A stretch of DNA of 64,000 nucleotides from Trileptium ribeirensis (taxonomy: Eukaryota > Nematoda > Enoplea > Enoplida > Thoracostomopsidae), in contig JASANE010012258.1 of NCBI GenBank assembly GCA_030248225.1, positions 1 through 64,000 on the forward strand. The letters run 5' to 3'. Below, piece after piece: positions 11,379 through 24,100 of the stretch. Position 1 is the first letter of the stretch; every line of letters starts with the position of its first letter. The notes beneath the pieces are model-generated. The model was not told the origin of the DNA, ran no database searches, and was given only the letters and a program-made list of their open reading frames with translations. Made by a program: the position numbers and the translations under genes.

Positions 11379-12885
11379 GTATTTAAAACTATGTTTTGGA
11401 ACATTGATTGTTGTACCAGAGTTTTGCATCATGAAAGATCGCACGCGATGTCTTCCAAATACCAGGAGCATTCGTTATAGACAGTATTTTTCAAATGAAA
11501 ACATTGCATAATACTTTGTTTCATGTCGCACTTCTCAAGGTATTATATATTTATTCTATTGATCAAAACTGGTTTCTTTGCGCCAAATTATAAGAGAGGT
11601 GTGTTCTCGAGGGTCTGGCCGATCCTGTGGTTGGGATAAGACTGTTGCATTTAGGAGATTCTAAGGGCGAAAAATGTTCTTATTTTGCTATCACGTTATA
11701 AATTGCATATATATTGCACGTTATATGTTATTACTACTGCATTAAATGCGATGGGATGCTTACTATAGTGTAACGGGGAACTACAAGAGCATGATGTATA
11801 ATTATAGTCAATTTTAATCATATTATCAATCTGAATTGAAGCATATTTTTCGGCAAAAATTGTGCGTAAACATCTTGGGGGTTGGCGGCCTTTATTTTGG
11901 GCGTTGGCGTGGTGGACTCTGGCCCCACCTCTGTAAAAATTGTTATTGCTAACATTCTTTTCTTCAACCGAGTGGATCAGCTCGACGGTCTAAGCACTGA
12001 TGGCTTCTCGGAACCGAAGGCCTTCCATCGACCTGACCCGGCCCCCTGATTCGGGCCCCTAACGAATTTTGTTTCGGGGTGCCTTCCGATTGATGCCTCC
12101 GCTCCGCGAGGGTCTGTGGAGAAGCCACGTGTCTATAGTGATTCGATGTCTCGTCGTGGTGGTTTTCGCAATTTATTGATGTATCACCTGATTAATATGA
12201 TCCTGGATTGTAAATTTCCGCCACTTTCACCATCGTTAACCTCGTTTGCACGCCATTGGCGCAGGAATCAATGCCGTACTCTATCGTTGCCTATTTCTTC
12301 AACGGAATGTAGTGTGACCACTATTTAATGACTTAGATTAGTTTTCGCAACCATGATAGGAACACCGCCAGTCGGATTCATTATATTGGAGGTATTATCA
12401 ACTTAGGCCGACGGGAGTGAGTGTGATAGTGATATGAAGTATAGGACACGTGATACTCATTTAGCCTTCTCAGTTAATAGATAATGCACTGGTAGTTGAT
12501 TTAACAGAAGCGACGTTAGTTTCTGCATCCAGTGAAGATTCACAAATAGAAAAAGTCTGTTTCATGTATGTTCTTGACCAATCAAACGATTGAGCAGAAG
12601 ATCTGAAGAGTATTGTAGTCCTAATTAAAGAGTATCGTTATTGTTACCGCAGAACCTTGTAATTATGATAATAAATTCATTGCGACTTCTCTCCATTCAT
12701 TCTAATATTATATAAATTGATCAGACAAGGTTTCTGTTCCGTTTATTTGATATTAAAAACTGACAAAATTACCGGTGAACGTTACATTTCGGTTTCGATT
12801 GGTAATCATTTATGATAGTTCGATTTTTGGAAAACATGTAGTGTTATAACAATTTTAACATCTGAGTTTTTAAACTAATCTTCAG
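11379..12885 (+). other. NSUN2 intron 3 (1507 nt)
   Basis: This contains the GC-rich island at 11870-12135. The rest is AT-rich and unassigned. A 70-codon frame at 12116-12328 has no recognisable motif. Confidence 0.85.
11870..12135 (+). other. GC-rich island in intron 3, unassigned
   Basis: This stretch is clearly richer in G+C than its surroundings, with GACCCGGCCCCCTGATTCGG and GCTCCGCGAGG. A tRNA D-arm-like word (ATCAGCTCGACGGT) occurs near 11976, but no matching B box or cloverleaf was found. It could be the 5' part of a SINE or of another mobile element. No coding frame fits. Confidence 0.35.
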
Positions 12886-12991
12886 GTATCCGAATGGTCA
12901 CGCATATCAGATGGCTGTGTCGAGGAAAACTGTTCGAAAATCCGAAGTTCTCAGTCATTTTCATAACTTTCTTATTACCGAAACGGAAATG
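12886..12991 (+). CDS. NSUN2: NSUN2 exon 4
   Basis: This exon is 106 nt between CTTCAG and GGAAATG|GTAATA. The first base completes the split Trp codon and is followed by YPNGHAYQMAVSRKTVRKSE and VLSHFHNFLITETEM. It matches the human run with WYP, LSRKILRKSP and FHQFLVSETES. The family R.LRK..L..FH.FL..E.E pattern is clear. It ends in phase 0. Confidence 0.92.
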
Positions 12992-15678
12992 GTAATATTA
13001 TTGTGAAATGAGTTATTTATTCATTTAAGATAATAAATGTAATTTGATTGTGCGCCGCAGAAGCTTTTATATATTCCGTAAATTTGTATTTGTTTACGTG
13101 CTGGTTCTCGAGAGTAGTTTTATTTTTCAGCGGGAAATCGACAGTATTTGCAAAAACTGAGCAAGTGAATAGTAATGACTCAGAATAATTATAGTTGCTG
13201 TTGGGTTGTCTGTAACATTATACACTTTTCTTCCGGCTGAATTTTGTTTTAGTATAAATGTCTGCTATATATTTTTATATATCTTTTTTAAACGCTTAAA
13301 CATACTGACATTGTGCAAAAAATTCTTTACACGTAGCTGTCAGTTTTACATATAATTTTACGGGACTGATGGTTTTTGCGAAGTTTTATTCGAAATGTAA
13401 TTGGATGTAGTAGTGCCCCCAAGTTTGTGTGTAGGCTGCTCGATTTCCTGTCCAAAATTTTCGGAAAACCGACATGAATTAATAGAAGACTAATATTGGT
13501 CATTTCATGAAGCCTAATATAAGTTACAGCCCCTGCAAGAGGCATTACATAAAAAAACAGAAAACTCTATGCAAAATCCTCATATCAAATACTACAACTT
13601 TGGGTACTGTGTATTTCTGTCAGACCAGTAGTCTCAGTGTTTTAAACTCATATTAAGGTTGACGTTTCAGCGTTGGCAGTGCGCTTAGTGTTTAAAAAGT
13701 TAAATTTTGGGGCGTAAAATTGTTAAATTTTGCTACATTTTCAATTTACATTGGGCTAGTCTATCGGTTTTCGCGGTCAATAAGCATGGTAAATCGATTA
13801 TATTTGAATGGTATGCATTAAACAGTTCAAAAGTTTTCGGGTGTTAGGTCATTGCAGGAAGAAAATAGTACCTACGGATTTGCTATGTTTTCATAATGGT
13901 GCTTGCTTTGCCCTTGATATAGTCCTGGTCTTTTATTCCATTTTTGGGGCTATATATTGTGCTTCGGAATTTCGAGCTTGAAGTAGTCACTGAGCACAGA
14001 CTAGCCGTACTTGCTGCGTTTGCCGTTGCTCGGCGTTATATTTTTCATTTTCGCTGGAACAGTTCATAGTTCATTAAAAGAGAGTTGCGTAGTTCAAGAG
14101 TTTGCCTAAATAGAACACATTTGATTTCTATTACAACCCATTTTTCTCAATCCTTTTCCAGTAAACTAAATGTAATAAAATAGTCAAGTTTTTTAGTATG
14201 CGGTTAAGCGACCGAGTAGAATCGTTACTACGCGGATTTAGTATAAAATTTTTGATATGTTGCTCAGGTTCGCCTTTATAAACCATAGTGAACTCATTGA
14301 ATGAATGACTGAGCTTTACGCTTTGTTGAATTCGGAATCGTTTATTAAAACGAGTGATGCTAAGAACTCGTACTAACAGTGGCATTGGTGAAAATTGTTA
14401 ATGAACGTTATTGGTTTTTGGGCGACAAGCATTACTCAACTTTGGCTGGACGCATTAATGTACGCGATAGCTCATTTGAAATCATGAAATATCTATGTAC
14501 GCCTTTTAGTCAAGCGCGAAGACTCTATTCCAACATCTTCCCCCACTACAAAAAGCTGGCCAAACGGCCTCGCGTCGGTCCGCAAAGTGGCTCAAAAAAA
14601 CCACGTTATTTAATATGACTCGACAACCGGTGTAGACATCGTAGTTAAATTGGATTAATTTTGTAGAGAAGTATGCTCTATATGGCTATATATAATTTTT
14701 GCTACGCGGTTCTTGTAGGATTTGGTTCAAAACGGGTTCTAAAATGAGTGTTTTGGTCTCATTTTGTAGAGACATTTTATCCTGTATATGCCTGTTATTG
14801 GTATGCTGCTATTGTATATATTACGCTAGAGGATTGGGTCAAAAACGTTTTTCAATGAGTCCATGGATCCCAAAATACACGAAAATGGTAATATATCTGC
14901 AACCGCTCGAGTTATATAGGTGTTTTAGTCTGATTTTGTAGAGGAATTCTTTTTGTAATTTCATACTCAATACAGTCTGTGCCTAGTAGGGAAACGTAAA
15001 AGCATGCGTAGCCTAGCGACACACTGTTTATGCATGTATAGTGTAGGAGAATTGTAACTATATTTAATCTCGTAAAGAGATACATTGGTTCTAGCCATAT
15101 TTGGGAAAACTCGCATGTTTTAATCCCTCAGAGTAAAATTTTCCAATTTTTTACCCAGGTAGGGTAGTTCCTGATGAACTTGAAGGAACCAGGGAAGTCG
15201 AAATATTTATGTGCGCGCCCTATGCGAAAATCATTTTCAAACTATGGGTTTTAACGTATTTGTGGCTGGTGACGACACGATCTATGGAGAAATCAAAATA
15301 TAGCTACGGATGTTACCTGAATAGAGTTGGAAATACCTTGTGCCGGCGCTCCTCTCTGTAGAAAATCTAGACTGATTTGAACAAGACTGCATTCTAATGT
15401 ATTGACAAGTCATATCACCGTTTAACACGTAATATATGATTGGAAGGTTTGCAATATTATAAGAAAATATTGTACACTGTTACAGGGTAGCATGTAACAT
15501 TCAGTTGTGCCCATGCTATTGGGAAGCGCGGCTTTAGTTCATATGTTGTTAGCGAATCGTTCTTTTATCTAAATATGTTCAGTGGTTTTCGTGTCGACAT
15601 TTTAGTTTGTGAGCTGATGTAAAATCGCTTAGCATGGGAATATATAATAATTGATACCACTATTTATTATTGCTTCAG
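12992..15678 (+). other. NSUN2 intron 4 (2687 nt)
   Basis: Apart from the weak tandem repeat at 14655-14950, nothing is recognised. Small frames on both strands carry no motif. Confidence 0.85.
14655..14950 (+). repeat. Weak tandem repeat around TTTTGTAGAG
   Basis: Three occurrences of a TTTTGTAGAGA/G block (about 14661, 14765 and 14934) are each followed by a similar T-rich stretch, and the last two are preceded by GGTCTCA/AGTCTGA. They are 100-170 nt apart. It is in intron 4. Confidence 0.35.
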
Positions 15679-15750
15679 GGCGAAATAAGTCGCCAGGAAA
15701 CGGTCAGCATGATACCTGCATTATTTATGGATATCAATCCGGACAGTAAA
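15679..15750 (+). CDS. NSUN2: NSUN2 exon 5
   Basis: This exon is 72 nt, 24 codons, bounded by TTGCTTCAG and the strong donor AAA|GTAAGG. It reads GEISRQETVSMIPALFMDIN and then PDSK. GxISRQExVSMIPxL is one of the most conserved stretches in NSUN2 and Trm4 and sits just before the SAM-binding loop. Both ends are in phase 0. The intron that follows is 19.3 kb, the longest in the window. Confidence 0.95.
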
Positions 15751-16164
15751 GTAAGGTTTATTCGGGATATTTAAATGTGACAGCACTAAGAGTTTATGGT
15801 ACCGGTTTATTTGTTTTATACTATCAGTTTCTAACGGATTATTTTTGTATTTTTGGCAATAATCAACTTCTCAACATTTTGCTATTGTAATGTCAGCAAT
15901 ATTGGTAGGGTGCTATCCCAGTATCACGCAATCAAACATTGGGACTTCCAAGACTATGATAATTTCTAGGAAATTTTAATATTCTTATTATAAAACGCCG
16001 CTGTTTCAGCTCATGAATTTGATTTTCGAATAAGCTAGTTCATTGTTGCAACAACTTCAGCGTAGTGCACTATTTGTAACAACAAAGTATCGCTTTTAAA
16101 GCCATCAGAAATCAACTCACCAATAATCGTGGGGTTACACCTTATCGACACAGCTTGGAATATT

Positions 16165-18115
16165 TGTGTAATAGACGGGACGCTGCTGCACTGTACAACT
16201 TTCAAACGAGCTTAGCAAGCCGCAGGAGCTCTCCACATGACGTGTTCAGTTCCCGCCGGTTGGTTGCGCACGTCGCTTGTACGTGGTGCTACCTTTGATG
16301 TTTCCAGGAGGTTGGCTCCGTCACCTGCTCGTAGGCCCAGGAGTCCATACCGGTATTTCCTGTTATGGTCTCACTTGGAAGTTTGCTTTATTGCTTCCAA
16401 AATACATCGTTGGGGTTGTTAGGAACAAATTTTATTAATTCTGTTGCCACTTTGGCCCCACTAGGGTCCAAAAATCCCTGCACGTTTAACGTCGGGTTGC
16501 TTTGCTCTATTCATTTACGAATTTCATGGGTGGTTCCCCGATTCTCAAGTATTTGACCCTAGGAACTTTCGCATTCTAATTCGTACCTATTTGTTGAGCG
16601 GCGAAACACGCTGAGGCTTGTAACCTTTCGACGATAAGCCTAAAAGCAGTTTATCTTTGGTGCGACGATTTCAAACCCCTTAAGACATATCGCTTGATCG
16701 GTCAACAGTCAACACAAGGACACAGGTAATCTTCATTGATCATTTATTGATAAGCAAATTCGTTACGTATTGGGCTACAGGCCGGTACAATATAATTAAT
16801 AGTATACACAATAGGATCGGTCGGCATGGACATAAAATATGATAATTGATAGATCAATCGGAGAACGAGCCTTAAACGAAGTACACACCTGTAAGTTATT
16901 TCGGAAACATCCGAATCTCGGTAATACTCGATCAAAGAGGTGCGCTTATCCTACTAGCAACGGGAAAATCGAGACGAACGCTAACGATACATATGGATTG
17001 ACATCGATATTCAAAATATCGCTCAAAGCCAATCGGACGGTTAAGGTAAGCGAAGGGTTTCCCTCGTGGGGTACGAAACCAGTTACCGGAAAACATGGAC
17101 GAGTGGCGTCTGGGCACGTCTATCAGTGGATAAGGGGGATAATAAAACGTCTTATGTCGGGCACGACAGAATTTCTTGCCTCAACGAGTCCTAATGTAAA
17201 TCTATCTGGCTAAAAAGCTAAATATGCCAAAGTCTATACTCAAGAAATTGAGAATAGATCGCAAACGACATAATAAATCAGCAATTCTGACTTTGACTAC
17301 TCTGATAATACACATGGGTACAATAGAACATGGTATGGTGTAACGCATTCCAAATAAGGTATGGTACGACAAAACGACATTGCGTATACAGCAAACGAAC
17401 AATAACGCGTGTGCACGTGATCCATGGTACGTGGCATTTAAAATTGCTTTAAAAATTAGATTACCTATTTTAATCCACAATCTAATTGTATCTATCATTG
17501 TAACCAAGATCTAGGCGAGTCGTTCCAAACTAAATTTGATATTCAGCGCGCAGCAAAATTCGGTCACTCGTTTAGATATTTACCCAGGGTCGGGGTTTTG
17601 TCTCAGTACACGGTAAATTTTAAACCCTAACGCTAAGCGGGCTCTTTTATCGCACTAGATTTAAGCTTATCCGATGGCCAGTTCATCGGGACATAGATAA
17701 CTGTTTAGACTAGCAGGGCATGCCATTTCAACAAGTCAATGAAGAAGGACAAGCATGGTGTTCCGGCTCGAGAGGGAAGGGAAAATGCGACGTAGATCAA
17801 CTGTCCACCGTTATTATTTTCACGGGGAACAAAAAATCGTATCGGTGACACCATCTTCGCTGAATATCTGTTAGCATGGCGTTGCTTAACGATTAAATGT
17901 ATACACATAATCTAGAAGTTTTCGGCTTAGGTTCAATGGTTGAACCCCTTTATTTCCACCGTTTTCACACTCTAAACTGCCGCAAACCAAAATGCGTGCT
18001 ATTCGGGGTCCTAAAGTACGTCGGAGGTGCCGGTAAAATTAATGGGGACCAATTTCCGACTTTTGTGATTCCCAGAAATTGACGTTTCTAAAACTTATGA
18101 AATTTTTTGTGTATG
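16165..18115 (+). repeat. SR family, copy b (5' part only)
   Basis: This starts GGGACGCTGCTGCACTG and carries the SR head landmarks GCAGGAGC, GTTGGTTGCGCACG, GTTGGCTCCGTCACCTGCTC, CACTAGGGTCC, TTTCAAACCCCTTAAGAC and TTTATTGATAAGC. It stops where copy c starts, so b and c are head-to-tail. A 124-codon open frame at 16839-17213 is not recognised and has no counterpart frame in copies c or f. Confidence 0.7.
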
Positions 18116-18119
18116 TAAC

Positions 18120-21100
18120 AACGTGACGCTGCTGCATTACGCACTTCCAAAACGTAATGCCCATACGACCCCGGCTATCGTAACATCTATGGCAAACCTA
18201 ATGTTTTCAAATTTTCTATTTCGGGTCGGTCTCGAAAGACTACGGAGCTTAGTTAGCCGCAGGAGCGCTTCACAGGATGTGTGCTTATCCTACCGGACGG
18301 TTTGCGTACGTAGCCTAAGCGGTACTACCTTTGAGGTCCCTAGGCAAGTTGGCTCCGTCACGTGCTCTCAGGCCAAAGAGACCATACCACTATTCTCTGT
18401 CCACCGGGAAGTGTGTTGAACATATGGATTGATTGATTTTCTACTTTCCTTAACGGTTAATTTATTTAGCCAGTGGCCCCCACTAGGGTCCGACAAATCA
18501 CTAGACGATTAACGTCGGATCGCATGTGGTTTCCTATTTTGGACGTTTAGTGAAAGCTTGTTTTCGGGTAAAAAGTTCTTTCTTACGTCGCACGAGTCGT
18601 ACTCACTCAATCACTAATAGTAATACAAATAGGAATCGGCTAGTCAAGCTAAGGTTTGCTTCTTCCGTGCGTGTGTAAAACCTGAACGTTCGTCGTCGAT
18701 AGGGGTAACGGATTTCAAACCCCTTCAATACGTATCGCTACCACTGGTCAGTAAAACGCATGGACACATTCGGGTTTTGATTGAGTATTTATTGATAAGC
18801 CAAAATCGTATGTATAGACATGAGTATATTGTACGGCAAAAGTACAATAGATACAATGCCAACGGAATAGTACGCTATTGGGAAAAATTGGACGGATAAC
18901 AAATGGGCTTGTCGGAGTCATCGCATTTTTCATGGGACTCCCAAAGTTGGTAAAAATCACGGCGTGAACTACTAGACCTTCCGAATGACAGCTACGCTTA
19001 CCGTACTCGAAAACGGGAAGAACAGTATGAAACATAATGCAATGGGGTCAGTTAGTTATCGAGGCGCCGATCGAGTAACTACGACTACTGGGGTACTCCG
19101 GTTAAACAGTAGGTTCAGGTAAGCTAAAGGCGACAAAACAACGGGTAAACCCAGATATGCGGGTCAAAGCGTACACAATAGGGATTTTGGGGTCTTGGTT
19201 TAGCTCATCCTAATCAACGGCTATGGTACACGATAGATGAATATTGATAAATTCGGTAAAACAAGAATAAATGGGTTAAGATACGGCAGGTTACAACAAA
19301 TCAACAAAGGTTACAATTGAACAATCAACATGGGGGCAATATAAGCAAAAGTACACGTTAACATGGGTGCAAGTTTGTGAATTCACGATGGATACAACTC
19401 CTAAATTCAAGTGCGACAATGGCGTAACTTTTCTTTCCTACACGCAAACGTATGTATGAACAGTAACCGCAGGTATAGCAAATTTTCCTTAGTACATGGT
19501 ACAACAGGCTAATCGTGATTCCAGGTTCCTATTATATTGTCCTTCAAATGTGGTAACAGAGATGCAGAATTTTGAGCTTAAATATATACTCATTTGCAAC
19601 CTAAGTATTCTCGGAAAGTGGACATTTTCTTGTACATGATAATGCGCCAGAATAGATTCACAATGGGCAGGATAAAATCTTTCCTGAGCTGCTTAGAGCT
19701 CCCGATAGAAAGAGATTGGGACCGAATTTTCTAACTTTTCAAACATTCCCAACACAAAATTTACAGCTAAAATTTAATATGTGTTGTGTACATTAATTGT
19801 ACTTTATCAACAGTAGGAATATTGATATTTTAATTTGACGGGCAAATTTGTACATTTTAAGAAGGTGCTGGATCGAGCCGGATCCGGGTAACAGTACTAA
19901 AATGTCAATTTTGAGCCTACTTGAGGTTCGCTCAGGACCTTTGTTCACGCTTGGCTCAGCGGAACAATGCTCTAATTTCTTACCAAACAGTACGGCTATA
20001 CCACAACTGATAAGGAAAAGAATCTCTAAATAACAACTCGGAAATACTAATTCGAGTACACCACGTCCTAAGATACGTCTATTCGATTCATTTGCAGCGT
20101 ATATTTATTTAGTCTATCAAAATGTTCCAAATGGGCTGTTCCTACACCTACGAAAGGGTCGGAGGCGTTGCCGCAGACTTAAATCTTCGCTGCTAATACG
20201 AGCGTATAAACATAGCTTGATGTTCACTAGTAATTCAACCAGAAGGTAATGCTCTAAAACTTTATGCGGGTCTAAGAGTTTATAAATGTATCAAGTACAA
20301 ATTTTATCATTCAACTTTTACAAAAAGGATCGTGATAATTGACGGTTCAGGTCGGAAAGACTATATTTATATACGGGACAACAAACGTTTGGTAAATTTC
20401 TTGATTCGTCCTATGTTAGATTTTCTAATCTTTATAATTAAATAGTTGCTTGATCCTTGATCGAAAACGAGAAACGCTACGCTTGGGCGTGCGAGTAGGC
20501 CACTGCCGAAGCATTGAACCGCTCTGGAGCTATTCCAAACTTCCAGAAGTTCAAATGGGCTAAAAGACCTAGCTTGCTTAACTAATTTCTCAACTAATTG
20601 AATGTCAACCTGATTTCTTGATGCGAAAGTTTTTTTACAATAGCGTCGGATCGCTCATCGTCGCTACGACGCAACGGTACTGATGTGGGGCAAGGGACGG
20701 GCTCAGTCGGCTCCCTAATTTACGATGCCACAAGCAAATGTTGTGCTTGTGTCAGGGGTAGTCTGTATAAGTTGTGTGGCTATACGGTACAATTGTGTAA
20801 GTTTGATGACAACTTCGGGGCATGGGGGCAGGGGTTAAAATTGTTTTCAGCTACCTAGAAATTTATTCGAGACTAAACCTATAAATGACAATGCCTTGCA
20901 AACCATCGCCATTACCCTAAAGATCCTTGAGCTCCTGTTATTTCAACTTAAAGATGGCTCTCGAAAAGAGCTTAGTTGCTACTAAAATTTTGTTAGTATT
21001 TCTCATGGTCCCTACTTATTAAAATAGGGCCGTAAACGGCAGAGCTGGTTGTCAGTGCAACCGTAACAGATTTACCTACCAAATTTCATTCGGTTCATGT

Positions 21101-24100
21101 CTTTAATTGTTCGGTTTTCTCGGTTTCGGCCAAGATTCCTAGTGTAATCTATCCAAGGGCTGGGGTAGACGTATAATCTTTAATTTTTCGATAATTTACC
21201 AGCCTTTCTCTGTGAAATTTTGCACAGGGGCTGGGTTCGACCCAATATTTCATTTTATTAGGACCAAGTCAACGGTCCTCACAAAAATTGATCCGTCGAG
21301 CCGTGCCCGATAGACCCTATATGGCGTTTAGCGATATCGCTGACTTCTATACACAAAAAGTTTGCCACTGCTTTTAAATTTACTAACTCTGGTAAATTTA
21401 CTAACTCTGGTAAATTTAATATTTCTATCGAGGCAGAAGCATATCGGAGTTTATCCGATAGCTTTCGTGCTGCCTTTATGACCTACTACAGAGACAGAGA
21501 AATATGAAGCTGAAAGCTTGGAACATATGTGCTAAAGCTAAACCAAAACCGACATATGAAACTGCATATACTGCGAAGAAATCTATGAAATTTGTGTAGA
21601 CCCTGAGCGGCTTTTGCGCTGCTCGGGTCCATATTTTTCACAATTTTTGAACGGGCCACGGCTTTGCCGGGCTTAATATCGCAAATGGAAGGCCTAACGG
21701 GACTCTATCTGGTAAAAATCGTCAAAATTCCTAGAAGGAATTTTGAATTAACTATTAAAGTTTTAGATGAGGGCGGGCCTCTATCGGGTCGTCGGGTTTG
21801 TGATTCCGACGCGATATTTTTAAATTTTAAAGTTGTATTTGGTGCCGGACACTCCTACGAAGAAACGGCCAGATTCTCAATAAAATTCCTGGAGAGGATC
21901 TCAAAATATTTTAAATTTACGTTTATGGTGGGGTGCAAGCCCCTTCAGGTTCGTCGGGTTTGTGATTCCGACGCGATATTGTTCAATCGTAGTATTACAT
22001 TCGGTGATAAACATTCCTACGAAGAAGCGAGCAAAGTGTCAGCCAAATTCCTGGAGTAACTTTAAAGTTATGGTAAGTTTTCACTTAGAGTGAGCTGTCT
22101 CACTCTGTAAACATTAGATTAACAAATTCGGTTGCGGGTCGATTACGCCTTGGGCTCGATTTCAGAGACATAGGTTGCTACTAACATCCTAACAAAATCT
22201 CGGCAAGAATGCTGGAAGGAACAGGGTGCCACATAAATTTTATCGATTACAAGTGACTATCTGTAATCATTCCGATCACGATTTTGCCATGGTATCTTCT
22301 ACTAAAGTGTACTATATCTAATGATACTGCATAATCAAATTTAGATTCAGCAAACAAGGCCAAGGATGGTACGGAGTTTTATTCCGAATATCCATTGAGG
22401 AAAGTTTTATTTAACCTCGGTCGGCTCAAATGTTACGTTTGGGCTACTTACTCTACTCAAGAAATCATGTAAAATAGATCTACACACGGGTGTCGCGTTT
22501 ATTTATGCCTTAACTCATCGACTGAGGGAGGTTCAGCATGACTTCGACTATTCAGTGTATTCTTAGAAGCGGCCAGCAAAGACTATGGGTCTGCGGGACA
22601 AGCTAGGACTGGCTAGATTATCATGTAAACCAAAAGTACGGACAGGGAGTCCTTAGAGGCGTAACACTACGCTAATCAACACGAACTTTCAGCTCCACTA
22701 AGCGCCAAGTACTCTCCGGACTTATCCTATGTAACATCAGTAATATCTATTTATTAAAGTACACCTCCCTGCCCACACTTACATACTCGGATTCGTTGGT
22801 TCGAAGTCCATCGCTCGTCCATCCATTCGCAAAAACGAGAAAGCCAAGAAATGAACAAAAGTTAACAACTAATACTGGAAGACTAATAGTAAAGAATAGC
22901 ACAGCATGTCTACAAACCAACCGTACTTTGCGCTGCCGAAGTCAGACTGAAGTTAACTAGTTTGATCGGTGCCGCTTAAATAGCTTAATTCGCGGGAATT
23001 AAATTAATTTATGGGGCCCTTAAAATTTTGTTAAAAGTGCTCGGTCATCACTTTTCGGACGATTTGACCCAAATTTTAAGGTTAAATGCAAACATTCTTA
23101 TCAGCACCAATTTCGTTGAATTTTGGACCATTTTAACGGTCAATTTAAATGATTTATTGTCCTTTTATATCAAATTTATATAAAACTTTTATACATTAAG
23201 CTAAACTTTCTAGAAACTTCTTGTTTGCTCGATAAATCAACAACAAGGATTCTCTATGGAATCCATAGCGCGTCCTTTAGTTTATTCTCGGTCCTGAAGT
23301 GACCGGTATTTTATAACTAAATAAATAAACCCCTATACTTTTCACGTGGTTTGTATTGCTTTATAATTCAAATTTTCAAATTGTATATAAAACTTATATT
23401 AACTTTATATGAAACTATTAGCTTTAATATAATTTTCATATTAAGCTTGAGAGGTCAAGGTTATTTGCTTTAGAGCTTAAATTTCGGTGGTTCGAGCAGC
23501 ATTAAACTAAATATAAAACTCTAAATTTTATATGAAACTTCTATCAATTTTCAATTTCATATCAATGTTATATTATTCTAATGTTTACTCAAGCGTGTGT
23601 GAAACTTCTAATATTAAGTTAAGCTCAGCTTAATATCAAATTTATACAACGACACTGTTGACCTACGTGCTTACTTTTCGACCGGTTGATGGGTCCCTGC
23701 AATTTAATATTAAACTTATACGAAACTTCTACTGATAAGAAGTTTCTTAATATTAAAACTTTTAAATTTTGTATAAAAGTACAAATTAAATTTATTTGCT
23801 CAATAAATATATATAAAACTTTAATCCGGCGTTTATAGCAGGTTATAAACACAAACGCTGGACGTTGCTACCAAATTAGATTTAAAATTTATATCAAATT
23901 TATATTAGATTTATATTAATATGTATTTACTTTATAGAAACTTATACATCAACATATATGCTTATGTATTTGGGATCGGTTTCGAAAGAAAAGAGACGCG
24001 GCTTAAGTAAACAGACCAGAGGCAAAGAGGTAAAAAGAGGGTTCCATTCCCTCAGCGACGGCCAAAGTGCCAAACGAGTCTCAGATTTGGACTCGGTGCG

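Noticed and set aside
11379..11511. Continuation of the exon 3 reading frame past ITW
   Set aside because: Homology to NSUN2 stops at a GT donor and resumes at 12886 in the right phase.
11960..12060. tRNA gene candidate (D-arm-like word)
   Set aside because: No B box, acceptor stem or anticodon stem could be drawn.
16839..17213. Plus-strand open frame of 124 codons in SR copy b
   Set aside because: No motif was found and there is no matching open frame in copies c or f. It is most likely chance in a repeat.
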